The position numbers and the translations under genes are program-made. From assembly GCA_001799565.1 (NCBI GenBank), contig MGTS01000042.1, positions 65,016 to 129,015 on the forward strand: DNA of 64,000 nt, given 5' to 3'. This DNA is from Elusimicrobia bacterium GWA2_51_34. GTDB taxonomy: Bacteria; Elusimicrobiota; Elusimicrobia; Elusimicrobiales; UBA9959. The notes below the pieces were generated by a model. That model ran no database searches, was not told the origin of the DNA, and saw only the letters and a list, made by a program, of their open reading frames with translations. Shown here in pieces: positions 15,861-24,100 of this stretch (positions within the stretch are counted from its first letter, which is position 1; every line of letters starts with the position of its first letter).

Positions 15861-17003
15861 ATGGCCAAAAAATACCGGATAGCATGGCTTCCCGGCGACG
15901 GCGTAGGCGTTGAAGTAATGGAAGCCGCAAGAATAGTGCTTGACCGCGTTGAGCTTGACGCCGACTATATACACGGCGATATCGGCTGGGACTTCTGGCG
16001 CAAAGAAGGGGACGCTTTCCCCGCCCGCACCATTGAACTTTTAAATAACGTGAACGCCGCTATGTTCGGCGCCATCACTTCCAAACCGGTGAAGACAGCC
16101 GAGACGGAACTGATACCCGCGCTGCAGGGCAAGGGCCTGGTCTACCGCTCGCCCATAGTGCGCATGAGGCAGCTGTTTGACCTTTATATCTGCCTGCGGC
16201 CCTGCAAGGCCTACCCGAAGAACCCGCTAAACTACAAAGAGGGCATAGACATAGTGGTTTTCCGCGAGAACACCGAGGACCTTTACGCGGGAGTGGAATT
16301 TAATACCGTGCCGGACAAGCTGCGCGACACACTTGCCGAACTCGCGCCCGCCTTCAAGGCTTTTAAAGGCCTGAAAAGCGACGAATACGCTATTTCATGC
16401 AAGATAAACACGAAGAAAGGTTCGGAGCGCATCGCCAGGGCCGCGTTTGAATTCGCGCGCAAGTTCGGCCGCAAAAAAGTCACGGTGGTACACAAGGCGA
16501 ATGTTGTGCGCGCGACCGACGGGCTTTTCCTTGAAATGGCGAAAACCGTGGCAAAGGATTACCCCGAGATAAAGATGGATGACGCCAACATTGACGCCAT
16601 GACCATGTGGCTTCTTAAAAACCCGTTCAACTACGACGTGCTGGTGGCGCCGAACCTTTATGGCGACATCATCTCGGACCTGAGCGCGCAGATGGTGGGG
16701 GGGCTGGGCTTCGGCTGCTCAGCCAATATCGGTGATAAGCTGGGAGTATTTGAACCTTCCCACGGCTCGGCGCCCAAGTACGCGGGCCAGTACAAGGTAA
16801 ACCCGATAGCCACTATCCTTGCCGCCAAGATGATGCTTGACTGGCTGGGCGAGACCGCCAAGGCGAAGGATATTGAGGACGCTACTGCCCGTGTAATACT
16901 TGAGGGTAAAGTGCGCACCTACGACATGGGCGGCTCCGCGACTACTCTTGAGATGGCGCGTGCCATAGCGGATAAATGCGGCGTAGCCCCGGCGCGCAAA
17001 TGA
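15861..17003 (+). CDS. Isocitrate/isopropylmalate dehydrogenase family enzyme (NAD-IDH-like)
   Basis: A 380-residue beta-decarboxylating dehydrogenase. It has WLPGDGVGVEVMEAA at the N-terminus, FRENTEDLYAGVEF, HKANVVRATDGLF, NLYGDIISDLSAQMVGG with the metal-binding aspartates, and FEPSHGSAPKYAG near the cofactor site. ENTEDLYAG is more typical of isocitrate-type than of leucine-biosynthetic enzymes, and the cluster lacks leuA, so NAD-isocitrate dehydrogenase is favoured. Homoisocitrate or another 2-hydroxyacid remains possible. A good ribosome-binding site GGGAGG precedes the ATG. The next gene overlaps by 4 bp, coupling this enzyme to the lyase. Confidence 0.8.
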   Translation: MAKKYRIAWLPGDGVGVEVMEAARIVLDRVELDADYIHGDIGWDFWRKEGDAFPARTIELLNNVNAAMFGAITSKPVKTAETELIPALQGKGLVYRSPIVRMRQLFDLYICLRPCKAYPKNPLNYKEGIDIVVFRENTEDLYAGVEFNTVPDKLRDTLAELAPAFKAFKGLKSDEYAISCKINTKKGSERIARAAFEFARKFGRKKVTVVHKANVVRATDGLFLEMAKTVAKDYPEIKMDDANIDAMTMWLLKNPFNYDVLVAPNLYGDIISDLSAQMVGGLGFGCSANIGDKLGVFEPSHGSAPKYAGQYKVNPIATILAAKMMLDWLGETAKAKDIEDATARVILEGKVRTYDMGGSATTLEMARAIADKCGVAPARK

Positions 17004-17926
17004 GTACGCGCAATTCGCCGCGCATCCTCCTGCACGAGGTCGGCCCGCGCGACGGCCTGCAAGTGGAGAAGGCAGTAGTCCCAATTGAAAAGAAAGAGGC
17101 CTGGCTCCGGGACCTGATGGCATCCGGCCTGGACATCATCCAGGTAGGCTCTTTCGTCCATCCTGAAAAAGTCCCGCAAATGGCGGATACGGACGAGCTC
17201 TTTCGCCGGCTCACCGCCGGAAAGGTTTCCTCCGCCATCCTTTCGGGGCTGGCGCTTAATGAGAAAGGGCTGGAGCGGGGGCTTGCCTGCGGAGTTGAGA
17301 TGTTCTGTATGGGCGCTTCGGCCAGCGAGACCCACAGCCGAAAGAACACCGGCATGGGAACCGAAGAATCCACGAAGCGCATTATAAGCGCGGCCAAAAC
17401 CGCCGCAGCCGCCGGCAAAAAAGTGCAGGTCTCGGTTCAATCCGCGTTCGGCTGCGGCTTTGAAGGGCCTATTTCCGAAGAGCGCGTGCTGAATATGGTT
17501 CGCGCATACCTGGAAGCGGGCCTGCGAAATATCAGTCTGGCCGATACCGCGGGACACGCCAATCCGGCGCAGGTAGAGCGCCTTTTCGGCGCTGTTTTAA
17601 AAATGGACAAAGACATTGAATGCGCCTGCCACTTCCATAACACCTACGGGCTGGGAATGGCGAACATGTTTGCGGCTATGCGCGCCGGAGTGGTTTCTTT
17701 TGAAACTTCCTTCGCGGGGCTAGGCGGCTGCCCCTTCACAAAGGTTGCCGCCGGAAACGTGGCCACCGAAGATTTCGCGCACGCCCTTCAAAGGGAGAGG
17801 CTGCGCGTGGACGTGAACCTGGACCGTCTTATAGCCGTTGCCCGCGACGCGGCCGCGCATTTCGGCCGAGATCTGCAGGGTTTTGTGTATAAGACCGGGG
17901 CCATTGGGAAAGTGGCGAGTGGCTAG
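17000..17926 (+). CDS. HMG-CoA lyase-type DRE-TIM metallolyase
   Basis: A 308-residue TIM-barrel lyase. LHEVGPRDGLQ is the DRE motif that binds the divalent metal. CHFHNTYGLGMAN gives the HxH metal ligands. GLGGCPFTKVAAGNVATED contains the catalytic Cys of HMG-CoA lyases. Such enzymes cleave 3-hydroxy-3-methylglutaryl-CoA to acetyl-CoA and acetoacetate; the adjacent CoA-transferase AB could then activate acetoacetate. A related 3-hydroxyacyl-CoA is possible. ATG 17000 (ATGA overlap) is preferred over ATG 16976. The last codons (KVASG) and the TAG stop fall inside the arm of a repeat hairpin, so the native C-terminus may have been altered. Confidence 0.82.
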   Translation: MSTRNSPRILLHEVGPRDGLQVEKAVVPIEKKEAWLRDLMASGLDIIQVGSFVHPEKVPQMADTDELFRRLTAGKVSSAILSGLALNEKGLERGLACGVEMFCMGASASETHSRKNTGMGTEESTKRIISAAKTAAAAGKKVQVSVQSAFGCGFEGPISEERVLNMVRAYLEAGLRNISLADTAGHANPAQVERLFGAVLKMDKDIECACHFHNTYGLGMANMFAAMRAGVVSFETSFAGLGGCPFTKVAAGNVATEDFAHALQRERLRVDVNLDRLIAVARDAAAHFGRDLQGFVYKTGAIGKVASG

Positions 17927-18005
17927 TGATAAGTGGTCAGAATATTGAAGTGAACAAAACTCTTACTGACTCGCCACTCGCCACTAATCACCAGCCACTG
18001 ACTTT
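17909..18005. repeat. Word hairpin, AGTGGCGAGTGGC family
   Basis: The left arm (17909-17940) is made of GTGGCGA/GTGGCTA/GTGATAA words. The right arm (17968-18005) is its near-complement, with AGTGGCTAGTGAT matching the reverse complement of ATCACCAGCCACT save one base. The left arm supplies the stop codon of the lyase gene. The right arm ends just before the ribosome-binding site AAGGAG of the next gene. Confidence 0.75.
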
Positions 18006-18016
18006 CAAGGAGTAAT

Positions 18017-19216
18017 ATGGGTGAACAGATCCTTTCCGGAGTGCGGGTGCTTGACCTCACTAACGTGCTGTCGGGACCTTTCGCCACGCTGCACCTGGCG
18101 CTGCTTGGCGCGGAAGTTATAAAGATAGAGAACCCGAAAGACGGCGACCTGGCCCGCAAGCTGGGAGTAAAGCCGGCCTTGAATGAACAACTGATGGGCA
18201 CAAGTTTCCTGGCACAGAACGCCAATAAAAAATCGGTAACCTTGAACACCAAAACCCCCGAAGGCAAAGAAATATTCAAGAAGCTGGTGAAAACCGCGGA
18301 CGTGCTGGTGGAAAATTTCCGGCCCGACGTGATGGGGCGCCTGGGGCTCGGCTATAAGACCCTGGCTGAGATAAATCCGCGCCTGATCTATTGCTCCATA
18401 TCGGGTTTCGGCCAGACCGGCCCCGACGCTTTTAAACCCGCTTACGACCAGATCATCCAGGGCCTTAGCGGGGTGATGGACATCAACGGGGATGAGCGCC
18501 TGAACCCGTTGCGCGCCGGGTTCCCGGTATGCGATACGGTGGGGGGGCTTAACGCCGCTTTTGCCATAATGGCGGCCCTCTATCACCGCGAACGCAGCGG
18601 CAGGGGGCAACTTATAGACATAGCCATGATAGATTCTATCATGCCGCTCATGGGCTGGGTGGCGGCAAACCTGCTCATTGCCGGCCAGAAGCCGGTGCCC
18701 ATGGGAAACGACAACTTTACGGCCGCCCCTTCGGGGACGTTCAAAACGAAGGACGGCTACATGAACGTGGCCGCCAACAAGCAGGAACAGTGGGAATCTC
18801 TCTGCGACGCAGCCGGGGTACCGCAACTGAAGACGGACCCGCGCTTCGAGAAACGCGACATCCGCAAGAAGAACCGCAAGCTTCTGACACCGCTCCTGGA
18901 AGAAAAATTCGTTCAGCGCCCTACGGCGGAGTGGGTGGACCTCCTTAACGCTAAAAACGTGCCCAGCGGCGCTATTCTAAGCCTTGGCGACGCGCTGAAC
19001 CAGCCGCAGATAAAGCACCGGGCAATACTGAAAGAAGTAACGGCCGAGGGCATAGGCACCCTGAAGCTGTTCGGCCTTGCGGCCCAGTTTTCCGACACCC
19101 CGGGCGAACTTAATGCCCCGCCCCCGCGCCTTTCAGCCCACACGGCGGAGATACTGGCCGGCCTCGGCGTCACAGAAACCGAGCTGGCTGGCTTGAAAGC
19201 CAAAGGAGTTGTGTAG
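18017..19216 (+). CDS. CaiB/BaiF-type (family III) CoA-transferase
   Basis: A 399-residue formyl-CoA-transferase fold protein. It has VLDLTNVLSGPFAT, GAEVIKIENPKDGD, VLVENFRPDVMGRLGLGY, CSISGFGQTGP and the catalytic Asp173 in AGFPVCDTVGG. Family III enzymes transfer CoA between carboxylic acids; succinyl-CoA:glutarate/HMG-type, itaconate-type and formyl-CoA members have this outline. Next to an HMG-CoA-lyase-like gene it could activate a 3-hydroxy-3-methyl dicarboxylate. The substrate cannot be fixed from sequence. It has a good ribosome-binding site, AAGGAG, immediately after the right arm of a repeat hairpin. The next hairpin begins at its own stop. Confidence 0.88.
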   Translation: MGEQILSGVRVLDLTNVLSGPFATLHLALLGAEVIKIENPKDGDLARKLGVKPALNEQLMGTSFLAQNANKKSVTLNTKTPEGKEIFKKLVKTADVLVENFRPDVMGRLGLGYKTLAEINPRLIYCSISGFGQTGPDAFKPAYDQIIQGLSGVMDINGDERLNPLRAGFPVCDTVGGLNAAFAIMAALYHRERSGRGQLIDIAMIDSIMPLMGWVAANLLIAGQKPVPMGNDNFTAAPSGTFKTKDGYMNVAANKQEQWESLCDAAGVPQLKTDPRFEKRDIRKKNRKLLTPLLEEKFVQRPTAEWVDLLNAKNVPSGAILSLGDALNQPQIKHRAILKEVTAEGIGTLKLFGLAAQFSDTPGELNAPPPRLSAHTAEILAGLGVTETELAGLKAKGVV

Positions 19217-19302
19217 GACATAGGAAAGCAAATAGTAAGAAAGTAAATAGTGAATAGTAAACAGTTGAGTTTTTCCATTTATTATTATTCACTGTTCGCT
19301 CA
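19214..19302. repeat. Word hairpin, AATAGTGAATAGT family
   Basis: AATAGTAAG/AAATAGTGAATAGTAAACAGT words (from about 19230) are followed by a GAGTTTTTCC loop. The shorter complementary arm ATTATTATTCACTGTTCGC ends near 19300. The array begins at the TAG of the CoA-transferase and ends just before the ribosome-binding site GGGAG of the next gene. Confidence 0.7.
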
Positions 19303-19318
19303 TCAAGGGAGAATTGTT

Positions 19319-20611
19319 ATGGCAATGACCTATGTGCAGAAGCTGCTCGCTAAGGCGAGCGGACAGGCAAGCGCCGCGGTGGGCAACGTGCTTGAGCCGG
19401 AAGTCAGCCTTGCGATGTCGCACGAGAACGGCGCGCTGGTGATAAACCAATTTGACGAGATCTATAAAGGCACGGGCCGCGAAGCGAAGGTGTGGAACCC
19501 CGGCCGTATAGCCATTATTTTTGATCACCGCGTGCCGGCGGAATCTTCCAAAACCGCGGGTAACCAGAAGAAAATACGCGAGTTCGTGGAAAAACAGGGA
19601 ATAAAGAAATTCCACGACATCCGCGGAGACATCGGGGGCATCTGCCACCAGATACTGCCCGAGAACGGTTATGTGCGGCCCGGACAGGTGCTGGTAGGAA
19701 CCGATTCCCACACCACCACGCACGGCGCGCTGGGAGCTTTCTCCTTCGGCATAGGCGCCACGGAAATGGCCTCCGTGTGGGCGCTTGGCAGGATACTTAA
19801 CGTTGAAGTGCCGGCAACCATCAAGGTGGTGGTAAACGGAAAACTGCCGAAACACGTATACGCAAAGGACCTGATACTTCACATTATAGGCCGGCTGACA
19901 GCGCAGGGCGCCAATTACAAGGTGCTGGAATTTCACGGCGACACCATCCGCAACATGTCCACCTCCGGACGCCTGGTGCTTTGCAACATGAGCGTTGAAG
20001 CGGGCGCAACCTCCGGGCTGGTCCCGCCCGACGAAGAAACGCTGCGCTATCTTCGCGAAGAAGCAGGCGTAACGGAGCAGGTGGAGGTTTTCGGACCGGA
20101 CCCCGACGCCGTATACGAACAGGTACTTGAGATAAAAGCCTCAAAGCTGGAGCCCCAGATAGCCTGCCCGCACGCGGTGGACAATGTGAAACCGATCGGA
20201 GAAGTGGCAGGCAAGAAGCTCAACCAGATAGTTATTGGCTCCTGCACCAACGGCCGCCTGGACGACCTTAAAGTAGCGGCGAAGATCCTGAAAGGGCGCC
20301 GCGTGGCGGACGGCACGCGCATGCTGGTGTTCCCGGCGTCGTGGCGCATTTATCACAAAGCCATGGACCTGGGCTATGTACAGGCGCTGTCCCGCGCGGG
20401 CGCCGTGGTATGCAACCCCGGCTGCGGGCCGTGCCTGGGCATACACCAGGGTGCGCTGGCCGACAACGATGTGGCTCTGGCAACCACTAACCGCAATTTC
20501 AAGGGACGCATGGGCAACCCAAAAGCTGAAGTATACCTATGCTCGCCCGCGGTAGCGGCGGCCAGCGCCATTACAGGTGTAATAACGGATCCCCGGGAAG
20601 CGGGAAGATAG
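19319..20611 (+). CDS. LeuC-type aconitase-family hydro-lyase, large subunit
   Basis: A 430-residue large subunit of the split aconitase group (3-isopropylmalate dehydratase, homoaconitase, dimethylmalate dehydratase). VGTDSHTTTHGALGAFSFG is the substrate/Fe-S region. Cysteines in VIGSCTNGR and NPGCGPCLG ligate the [4Fe-4S] cluster. The upstream frame extends to 19250, but that part is repeat-hairpin sequence; ATG 19319 follows GGGAG. Together with the isocitrate-type dehydrogenase it could act as aconitase or as a hydro-lyase on a citrate analogue. Leucine synthesis is less likely because leuA is absent and the context is catabolic. Confidence 0.85.
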   Translation: MAMTYVQKLLAKASGQASAAVGNVLEPEVSLAMSHENGALVINQFDEIYKGTGREAKVWNPGRIAIIFDHRVPAESSKTAGNQKKIREFVEKQGIKKFHDIRGDIGGICHQILPENGYVRPGQVLVGTDSHTTTHGALGAFSFGIGATEMASVWALGRILNVEVPATIKVVVNGKLPKHVYAKDLILHIIGRLTAQGANYKVLEFHGDTIRNMSTSGRLVLCNMSVEAGATSGLVPPDEETLRYLREEAGVTEQVEVFGPDPDAVYEQVLEIKASKLEPQIACPHAVDNVKPIGEVAGKKLNQIVIGSCTNGRLDDLKVAAKILKGRRVADGTRMLVFPASWRIYHKAMDLGYVQALSRAGAVVCNPGCGPCLGIHQGALADNDVALATTNRNFKGRMGNPKAEVYLCSPAVAAASAITGVITDPREAGR

Positions 20612-20663
20612 AATGTAGAAGGTAGAATATAGAATGTGGGAGGTGGAAAATATATATTCCATT
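20609..20663. repeat. Word hairpin (short), GAATGTAGAAGGTA family
   Basis: Degenerate TAGAATGTAGAAGGTAGAAT words start with the TAG stop of the preceding gene. A short complementary ATTCCATTCCCC arm closes a weak hairpin just before GGAGG, the ribosome-binding site of the next gene. The right arm is truncated compared with other elements. Confidence 0.55.
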
Positions 20664-20682
20664 CCCCGGAGGTAATTTATAT

Positions 20683-21186
20683 ATGACGATTAAAAAAGTG
20701 GTTTTAAAACTCGGCGACGACGTTTCCACCGACATAATCTACCCGGGACGGTTCATGGCCACGGTGCTGCCCACCGAAACGCCGCAGTTCGCTTTTGCCG
20801 ACAATACGGATTTCAACCGCAGGCTGAAGGCGGGAGAAATACTCTCCGGCAGCGCCATTGCGGCCGGCAAGAACTTCGGCTGCGGTTCCTCAAGGGAGCA
20901 GGCGGTCTCCTGCCTTAAGGGCTACAACCTGATGATAGTCGCGCGCGATATCTCGCGCATCTTTCTGCAGAGCGCCATCAACCTGGGGCTTAATATCATC
21001 ATCTGCCCGGAAATAGAAGCCGCCGAAGGCGACGAGCTTGAAGAAGACGGCGGGAAGATCATTAACCGCACTTCGGGAAAATCATTCGCGGTAACCCCGC
21101 TTCCGAAAGCGCGCCAGGCCATTATAGACGCGGGAGGGCTTATACCGTACACCCGCAAATTACTGGGAGCGACAGCAAACCGCTAG
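20683..21186 (+). CDS. LeuD-type aconitase-family hydro-lyase, small subunit
   Basis: A 167-residue swivel domain partner of the large subunit upstream, of the short LeuD/HacB type. GDDVSTDIIYPGR opens the domain, and GKNFGCGSSREQAV is the active-site loop with catalytic Ser/Arg. The substrate-specificity loop after PGR reads FMATVLPTE rather than the YLRM-type sequence expected for isopropylmalate isomerases, so a different substrate is likely. The stop codon TAG lies within the GCTAGCAGGCTAG start of the next repeat hairpin. The ribosome-binding site GGAGG at about 20664 lies right after the preceding one. Confidence 0.85.
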   Translation: MTIKKVVLKLGDDVSTDIIYPGRFMATVLPTETPQFAFADNTDFNRRLKAGEILSGSAIAAGKNFGCGSSREQAVSCLKGYNLMIVARDISRIFLQSAINLGLNIIICPEIEAAEGDELEEDGGKIINRTSGKSFAVTPLPKARQAIIDAGGLIPYTRKLLGATANR

Positions 21187-21244
21187 CAGGCTAGTATGCG
21201 GGTATGCTTTTTTTAGCGCCTACTAGCTTACAGGCCTACCGGCA
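21184..21244. repeat. Word hairpin, GCTAGTAGGC subfamily
   Basis: GGCTAGTATGCGGGTATGC is followed by a T-rich loop and then GCCTACTAGCTTACAGGCCT. It belongs to the same subfamily as the elements at 38845, 52148 and 59157. It overlaps the stop codon of the small hydro-lyase subunit, and the T7 run in the loop could aid termination. Confidence 0.7.
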
Positions 21245-21277
21245 TTATCGCTTCATACATCCTGAGGAGAACACACC

Positions 21278-22609
21278 ATGAAACACACACTTATTAAAAC
21301 CGAAATACCAGGGCCGAAAAGCAGGGAACTGACCGCAAGAAGAAAAGCCTGCGTAGCTTCCCCGATGGAATCGCTTGCCCCGTTCTATATAAAAACCGGA
21401 CACGGCGCCATGGTTGAAGATGTGGACGGCAACAGGTTCCTGGATTTTACCGGCGGCTGGGGCTGCCTTGTAACGGGGCATTGCCCCAAAGAAGTTGTTG
21501 AGGCTGTAAAATCTCAGGCCGGAAATTTCCTGCACTCGGATTTCACCGTGGTCCCGTACGAATCCTGGATAGAGTTGTCCGAAATGCTGGTTAAAAAAAC
21601 CCCGGGAAAATCCGACAAAGCCGCGGCATTCTTCAACAGCGGAGCGGAAGCGGTTGAAAACGCGGTCAAAATAGCGCGGGGCGCCACACGGAGAAGGAGC
21701 ATAGTGGTTTTTGAGGGGGCCTTCCACGGGCGCACGGTGCTCACAATGACCATGACGCAGCGGCCGATGCCGTATAAATATATCTTCGGCACCGCGCCGG
21801 ACGTGTACCGGCTGCCGTACCCGAATCCCCGTAAAAACAGATATTTGCCGGAGGATTTTGAAAGATTGCTGCTGGAGACTGTGTGCCCTGAAGACGTAGC
21901 GGCTGTAATAATAGAGCCTATTCAGGGCGAAGGCGGCTTTAACGTTCCGCCTGAAGGTTTCCTTCAGGAGATACGCAGGGTAACCGCGAAATACGGAGTT
22001 CTAATGGTAGCGGACGAAGTGCAGTCGGGCTACGGCAGGACCGGCAAGTTTTTCGCCATTGAAAACTGGGGCGTGGAACCCGACCTGATAACGCTTGGAA
22101 AATCTATCGCGGCGGGGCTGCCGCTCTCGGCCGTGGTCGGAGATAAAAAATATTTTGATCTGCTGCCGAAAAGTTCTATAGGCAGCACTTTCGGCGGGAA
22201 CCCTGTGGCATGCGCGGCGGCTGTTGAAGTAATTAAAACTATAGACAGGGAAAAATTGCTGGAGAGAGCCCTTTACCTGGGGAAAATAATAAGGCGAAGG
22301 TTTGAAGGACTGAAGGAAAAATATCCCGAGATAAAAGAGGTGCGGGGAATCGGCGCGATGCTGGCGATAGAATTTATTAAAGATGAAGAAACCTGGTCGC
22401 CGGACACCGAAACATGCCAGAAGGTAATACAGGAAGCCCGCAACAACGGGGTAATTCTCGCGGGCGCGGGACTGAACAAAAATGTCATCCGCCTGCTGCT
22501 CCCGCTTGTGATAACGGACGAACAACTGGCTGAGGGACTTGACATAATTGACAAGGCAGTCGCGCGCGTCACGAAAAAACAGCCTGAGAGAGCAAAAACA
22601 AAAAAGTAG
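21278..22609 (+). CDS. Class III aminotransferase (4-aminobutyrate transaminase-like)
   Basis: A 443-residue PLP enzyme. FLDFTGGWGCLVTGHCP, FFNSGAEAVENAVKIAR (phosphate and cofactor loop), EGAFHGRT, VADEVQSGYGRTGKFF (Asp to pyridine N) and TLGKSIAAGLPLSAVVG (Schiff-base Lys) are all present. Class III enzymes act on omega-amino groups; similarity is to GabT-like transaminases that convert 4-aminobutyrate or 5-aminovalerate with 2-oxoglutarate. The 2-oxoglutarate produced by the neighbouring dehydrogenase could be the amino acceptor. A partial copy of its last about 50 codons occurs at 23889-24043 as a result of a downstream tandem duplication. Ribosome-binding site GAGGAG precedes the ATG. 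Confidence 0.85.
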   Translation: MKHTLIKTEIPGPKSRELTARRKACVASPMESLAPFYIKTGHGAMVEDVDGNRFLDFTGGWGCLVTGHCPKEVVEAVKSQAGNFLHSDFTVVPYESWIELSEMLVKKTPGKSDKAAAFFNSGAEAVENAVKIARGATRRRSIVVFEGAFHGRTVLTMTMTQRPMPYKYIFGTAPDVYRLPYPNPRKNRYLPEDFERLLLETVCPEDVAAVIIEPIQGEGGFNVPPEGFLQEIRRVTAKYGVLMVADEVQSGYGRTGKFFAIENWGVEPDLITLGKSIAAGLPLSAVVGDKKYFDLLPKSSIGSTFGGNPVACAAAVEVIKTIDREKLLERALYLGKIIRRRFEGLKEKYPEIKEVRGIGAMLAIEFIKDEETWSPDTETCQKVIQEARNNGVILAGAGLNKNVIRLLLPLVITDEQLAEGLDIIDKAVARVTKKQPERAKTKK

Positions 22610-22671
22610 TTTTTTTTTATCTCAGGGCAAAAACGGCAAACACCGATCAGCTAGGGGGAACGAAACGATAT

Positions 22672-23307
22672 ATGAAAAATGAGAAAATTGTGGGTGTACA
22701 GTTTAAACCGGGCAGAAAACATTGCCTTTTCGCCCTGGTGGCGGCTTTCCTTTGCTTCCACCCTCGGCCCCTGGGCTCGGAAACACTTACCCTTAGCACA
22801 TACTATCCGGCTCCTTATGGCGGTTATGTCGCTATCCTGACCACCGGCGGTACGGCCGCAAGTCCTGTAAACACCGTGCTTGCCCGCGACGGAGGAAAGG
22901 TGGGTATCGGGACGGTGTCCCCGGCCTCCAAGCTCTCGGTCTCAGGCGGTATTCAAATGGGAGATGACACCGCGGCCTGCACCGCAAGCAAGAATGGCAC
23001 CCTGCGGTGGCACGCAGGGGTAGTTGAGGTCTGTGCCGGGACCGTATGGACGTACGTCACCTCCTTGCCCGACTGCAACAACGCTGGCTTCCCGGAAAAT
23101 TCCACCAATAGGCCATGCAATGCGCCTGTTTACCGCTGCCCCATGGTGTACACAGCTGTCGGGGGGTGGTCGGTACCGGCCTCCTGGTCAGGGATCGAAT
23201 TCCAATGCAATGGCCAGATTCAGATGGAGGCGACGTGCATGGTTATAATTTCCAATTTGTGTCGGAATTACCTATGCACACCGGTAGGAAAGAGTCCACT
23301 GTATTGA
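22672..23307 (+). CDS. Secreted beta-structured protein, copy 1
   Basis: A 211-residue exported protein. After a signal peptide (residues about 1-37) comes the motif TLSTYYPAPYGGY. A Gly-rich segment with GKVGIGTVSPASKLSVSGG follows, a pattern common in trimeric fibre or tail-spike-like repeats. The C-terminal half is Cys-rich (about ten cysteines). I associate the TYYPAPYG motif after a signal peptide with surface proteins of Elusimicrobiota/Omnitrophota-type genomes, from memory. It is followed by a small membrane protein gene, and the pair is duplicated at 24101-25117. Copies match almost exactly over the N-terminal 140 residues but diverge in the C-terminal Cys-rich part. Function unknown. 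Confidence 0.75.
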   Translation: MKNEKIVGVQFKPGRKHCLFALVAAFLCFHPRPLGSETLTLSTYYPAPYGGYVAILTTGGTAASPVNTVLARDGGKVGIGTVSPASKLSVSGGIQMGDDTAACTASKNGTLRWHAGVVEVCAGTVWTYVTSLPDCNNAGFPENSTNRPCNAPVYRCPMVYTAVGGWSVPASWSGIEFQCNGQIQMEATCMVIISNLCRNYLCTPVGKSPLY

Positions 23308-23341
23308 GCCTATTTCATAAAACAGGAACAGAGGAGGCTTA

Positions 23342-23716
23342 ATGACTAAATGGCTTGTTTTGATCACTGTGGCGTTATTCGTGGTCCTGGTCGCCCTGCA
23401 ACTAGTGCAGCAAAAAAGCCAGGGCGATAGTTCCCTGTCGCCGCAAACCATCCACTCTGAACCGATAGGCGTGCTCCTGCCCCAGGGCGCCTCCAACTAC
23501 GCGGGAACCGATATGTTGGCGAAGAAGGAATACTTTCCCGTTTCGCAGAGTTTGGCGCCGACGCCCGCTGCCATGAAAACAGATGACAATACCGGGCTGA
23601 GCGCGGATTATCTGAAACGGATTAAACAGGACCAGAAAAAGTTGGTAAAGGAACAAATGAAGATGTTGCAGGCGGCAATGAAAAATACCCAAAAAAATAA
23701 GACTAAAACAGACTAA
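23342..23716 (+). CDS. Small single-pass membrane protein, copy 1
   Basis: A 124-residue protein with one N-terminal membrane helix (WLVLITVALFVVLVALQLV), an extracytoplasmic Pro/Ser-rich stretch, and a Lys/Gln-rich helical C-terminus with coiled-coil character (KRIKQDQKKLVKEQMKMLQ). A strong ribosome-binding site, GAGGAGG, precedes it. It follows the secreted protein after 34 bases, and the duplicated copy at 24758 keeps the same arrangement, so the two products probably work together at the cell surface. No family is recognised. Confidence 0.7.
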   Translation: MTKWLVLITVALFVVLVALQLVQQKSQGDSSLSPQTIHSEPIGVLLPQGASNYAGTDMLAKKEYFPVSQSLAPTPAAMKTDDNTGLSADYLKRIKQDQKKLVKEQMKMLQAAMKNTQKNKTKTD

Positions 23717-23780
23717 AACGGCGCTTCGCCCAACGCCGGACTTTATGCGTGGTGAACTGTTGATAAAAAAAGAGGCTTGA

Positions 23781-23888
23781 TTGGCTAGTAAAACGCTGAT
23801 AATTCACCTTATAACACGGATTGAGCCGGATGACGCGGCGCGCATGTTCTTGACAGTGCCGCTTACCAGGCCAAAAGCAGCCGGGTAA
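23781..23888 (+). pseudogene. Truncated 5' copy of the GT4 gene
   Basis: Starts TTG at 23781 and matches the first about 110 bases of the glycosyltransferase at 25198. One base has been lost in the CGCGCAATG stretch, which shifts the frame into a TAA at 23886-23888. It is the left-junction relic of the tandem duplication. The stretch 23717-24100 contains no intact gene. Confidence 0.85.
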
Positions 23889-24043
23889 TTATAGCGGGCG
23901 CGGGACTGAACAAAAATGTCATCCGCCTGCTGCTCCCGCTTGTGATAACGGACGAACAACTGGCTGAGGGACTTGATATAATTAATAAGGCGGTAGCGCG
24001 CGTCACAAAAAAACAGCCTGAGAGAGCAAAAACAAAAAAGTAG
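23889..24043 (+). pseudogene. Truncated 3' copy of the aminotransferase gene
   Basis: From about 23894 the sequence repeats the last about 150 bases of the aminotransferase gene (from the GCGGGACTGAACAAAAATG segment to the AAAAAGTAG end) with a few substitutions. It has no start and no catalytic residues. It is joined directly to the truncated GT4 start and marks the internal junction of the tandem duplication. Confidence 0.88.
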
Positions 24044-24100
24044 TTTTTTCTTAACTCAGGGCAAAAACGGCAAACACCGATCAGCTAAGGGGAACGACAT

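Noticed and set aside
15861-21186. Leucine biosynthesis operon (leuB, leuC, leuD)
   Set aside because: No 2-isopropylmalate synthase gene; the dehydrogenase has ENTEDLYAG and the small subunit has an atypical loop; the lyase and CoA-transferases fit catabolism better.
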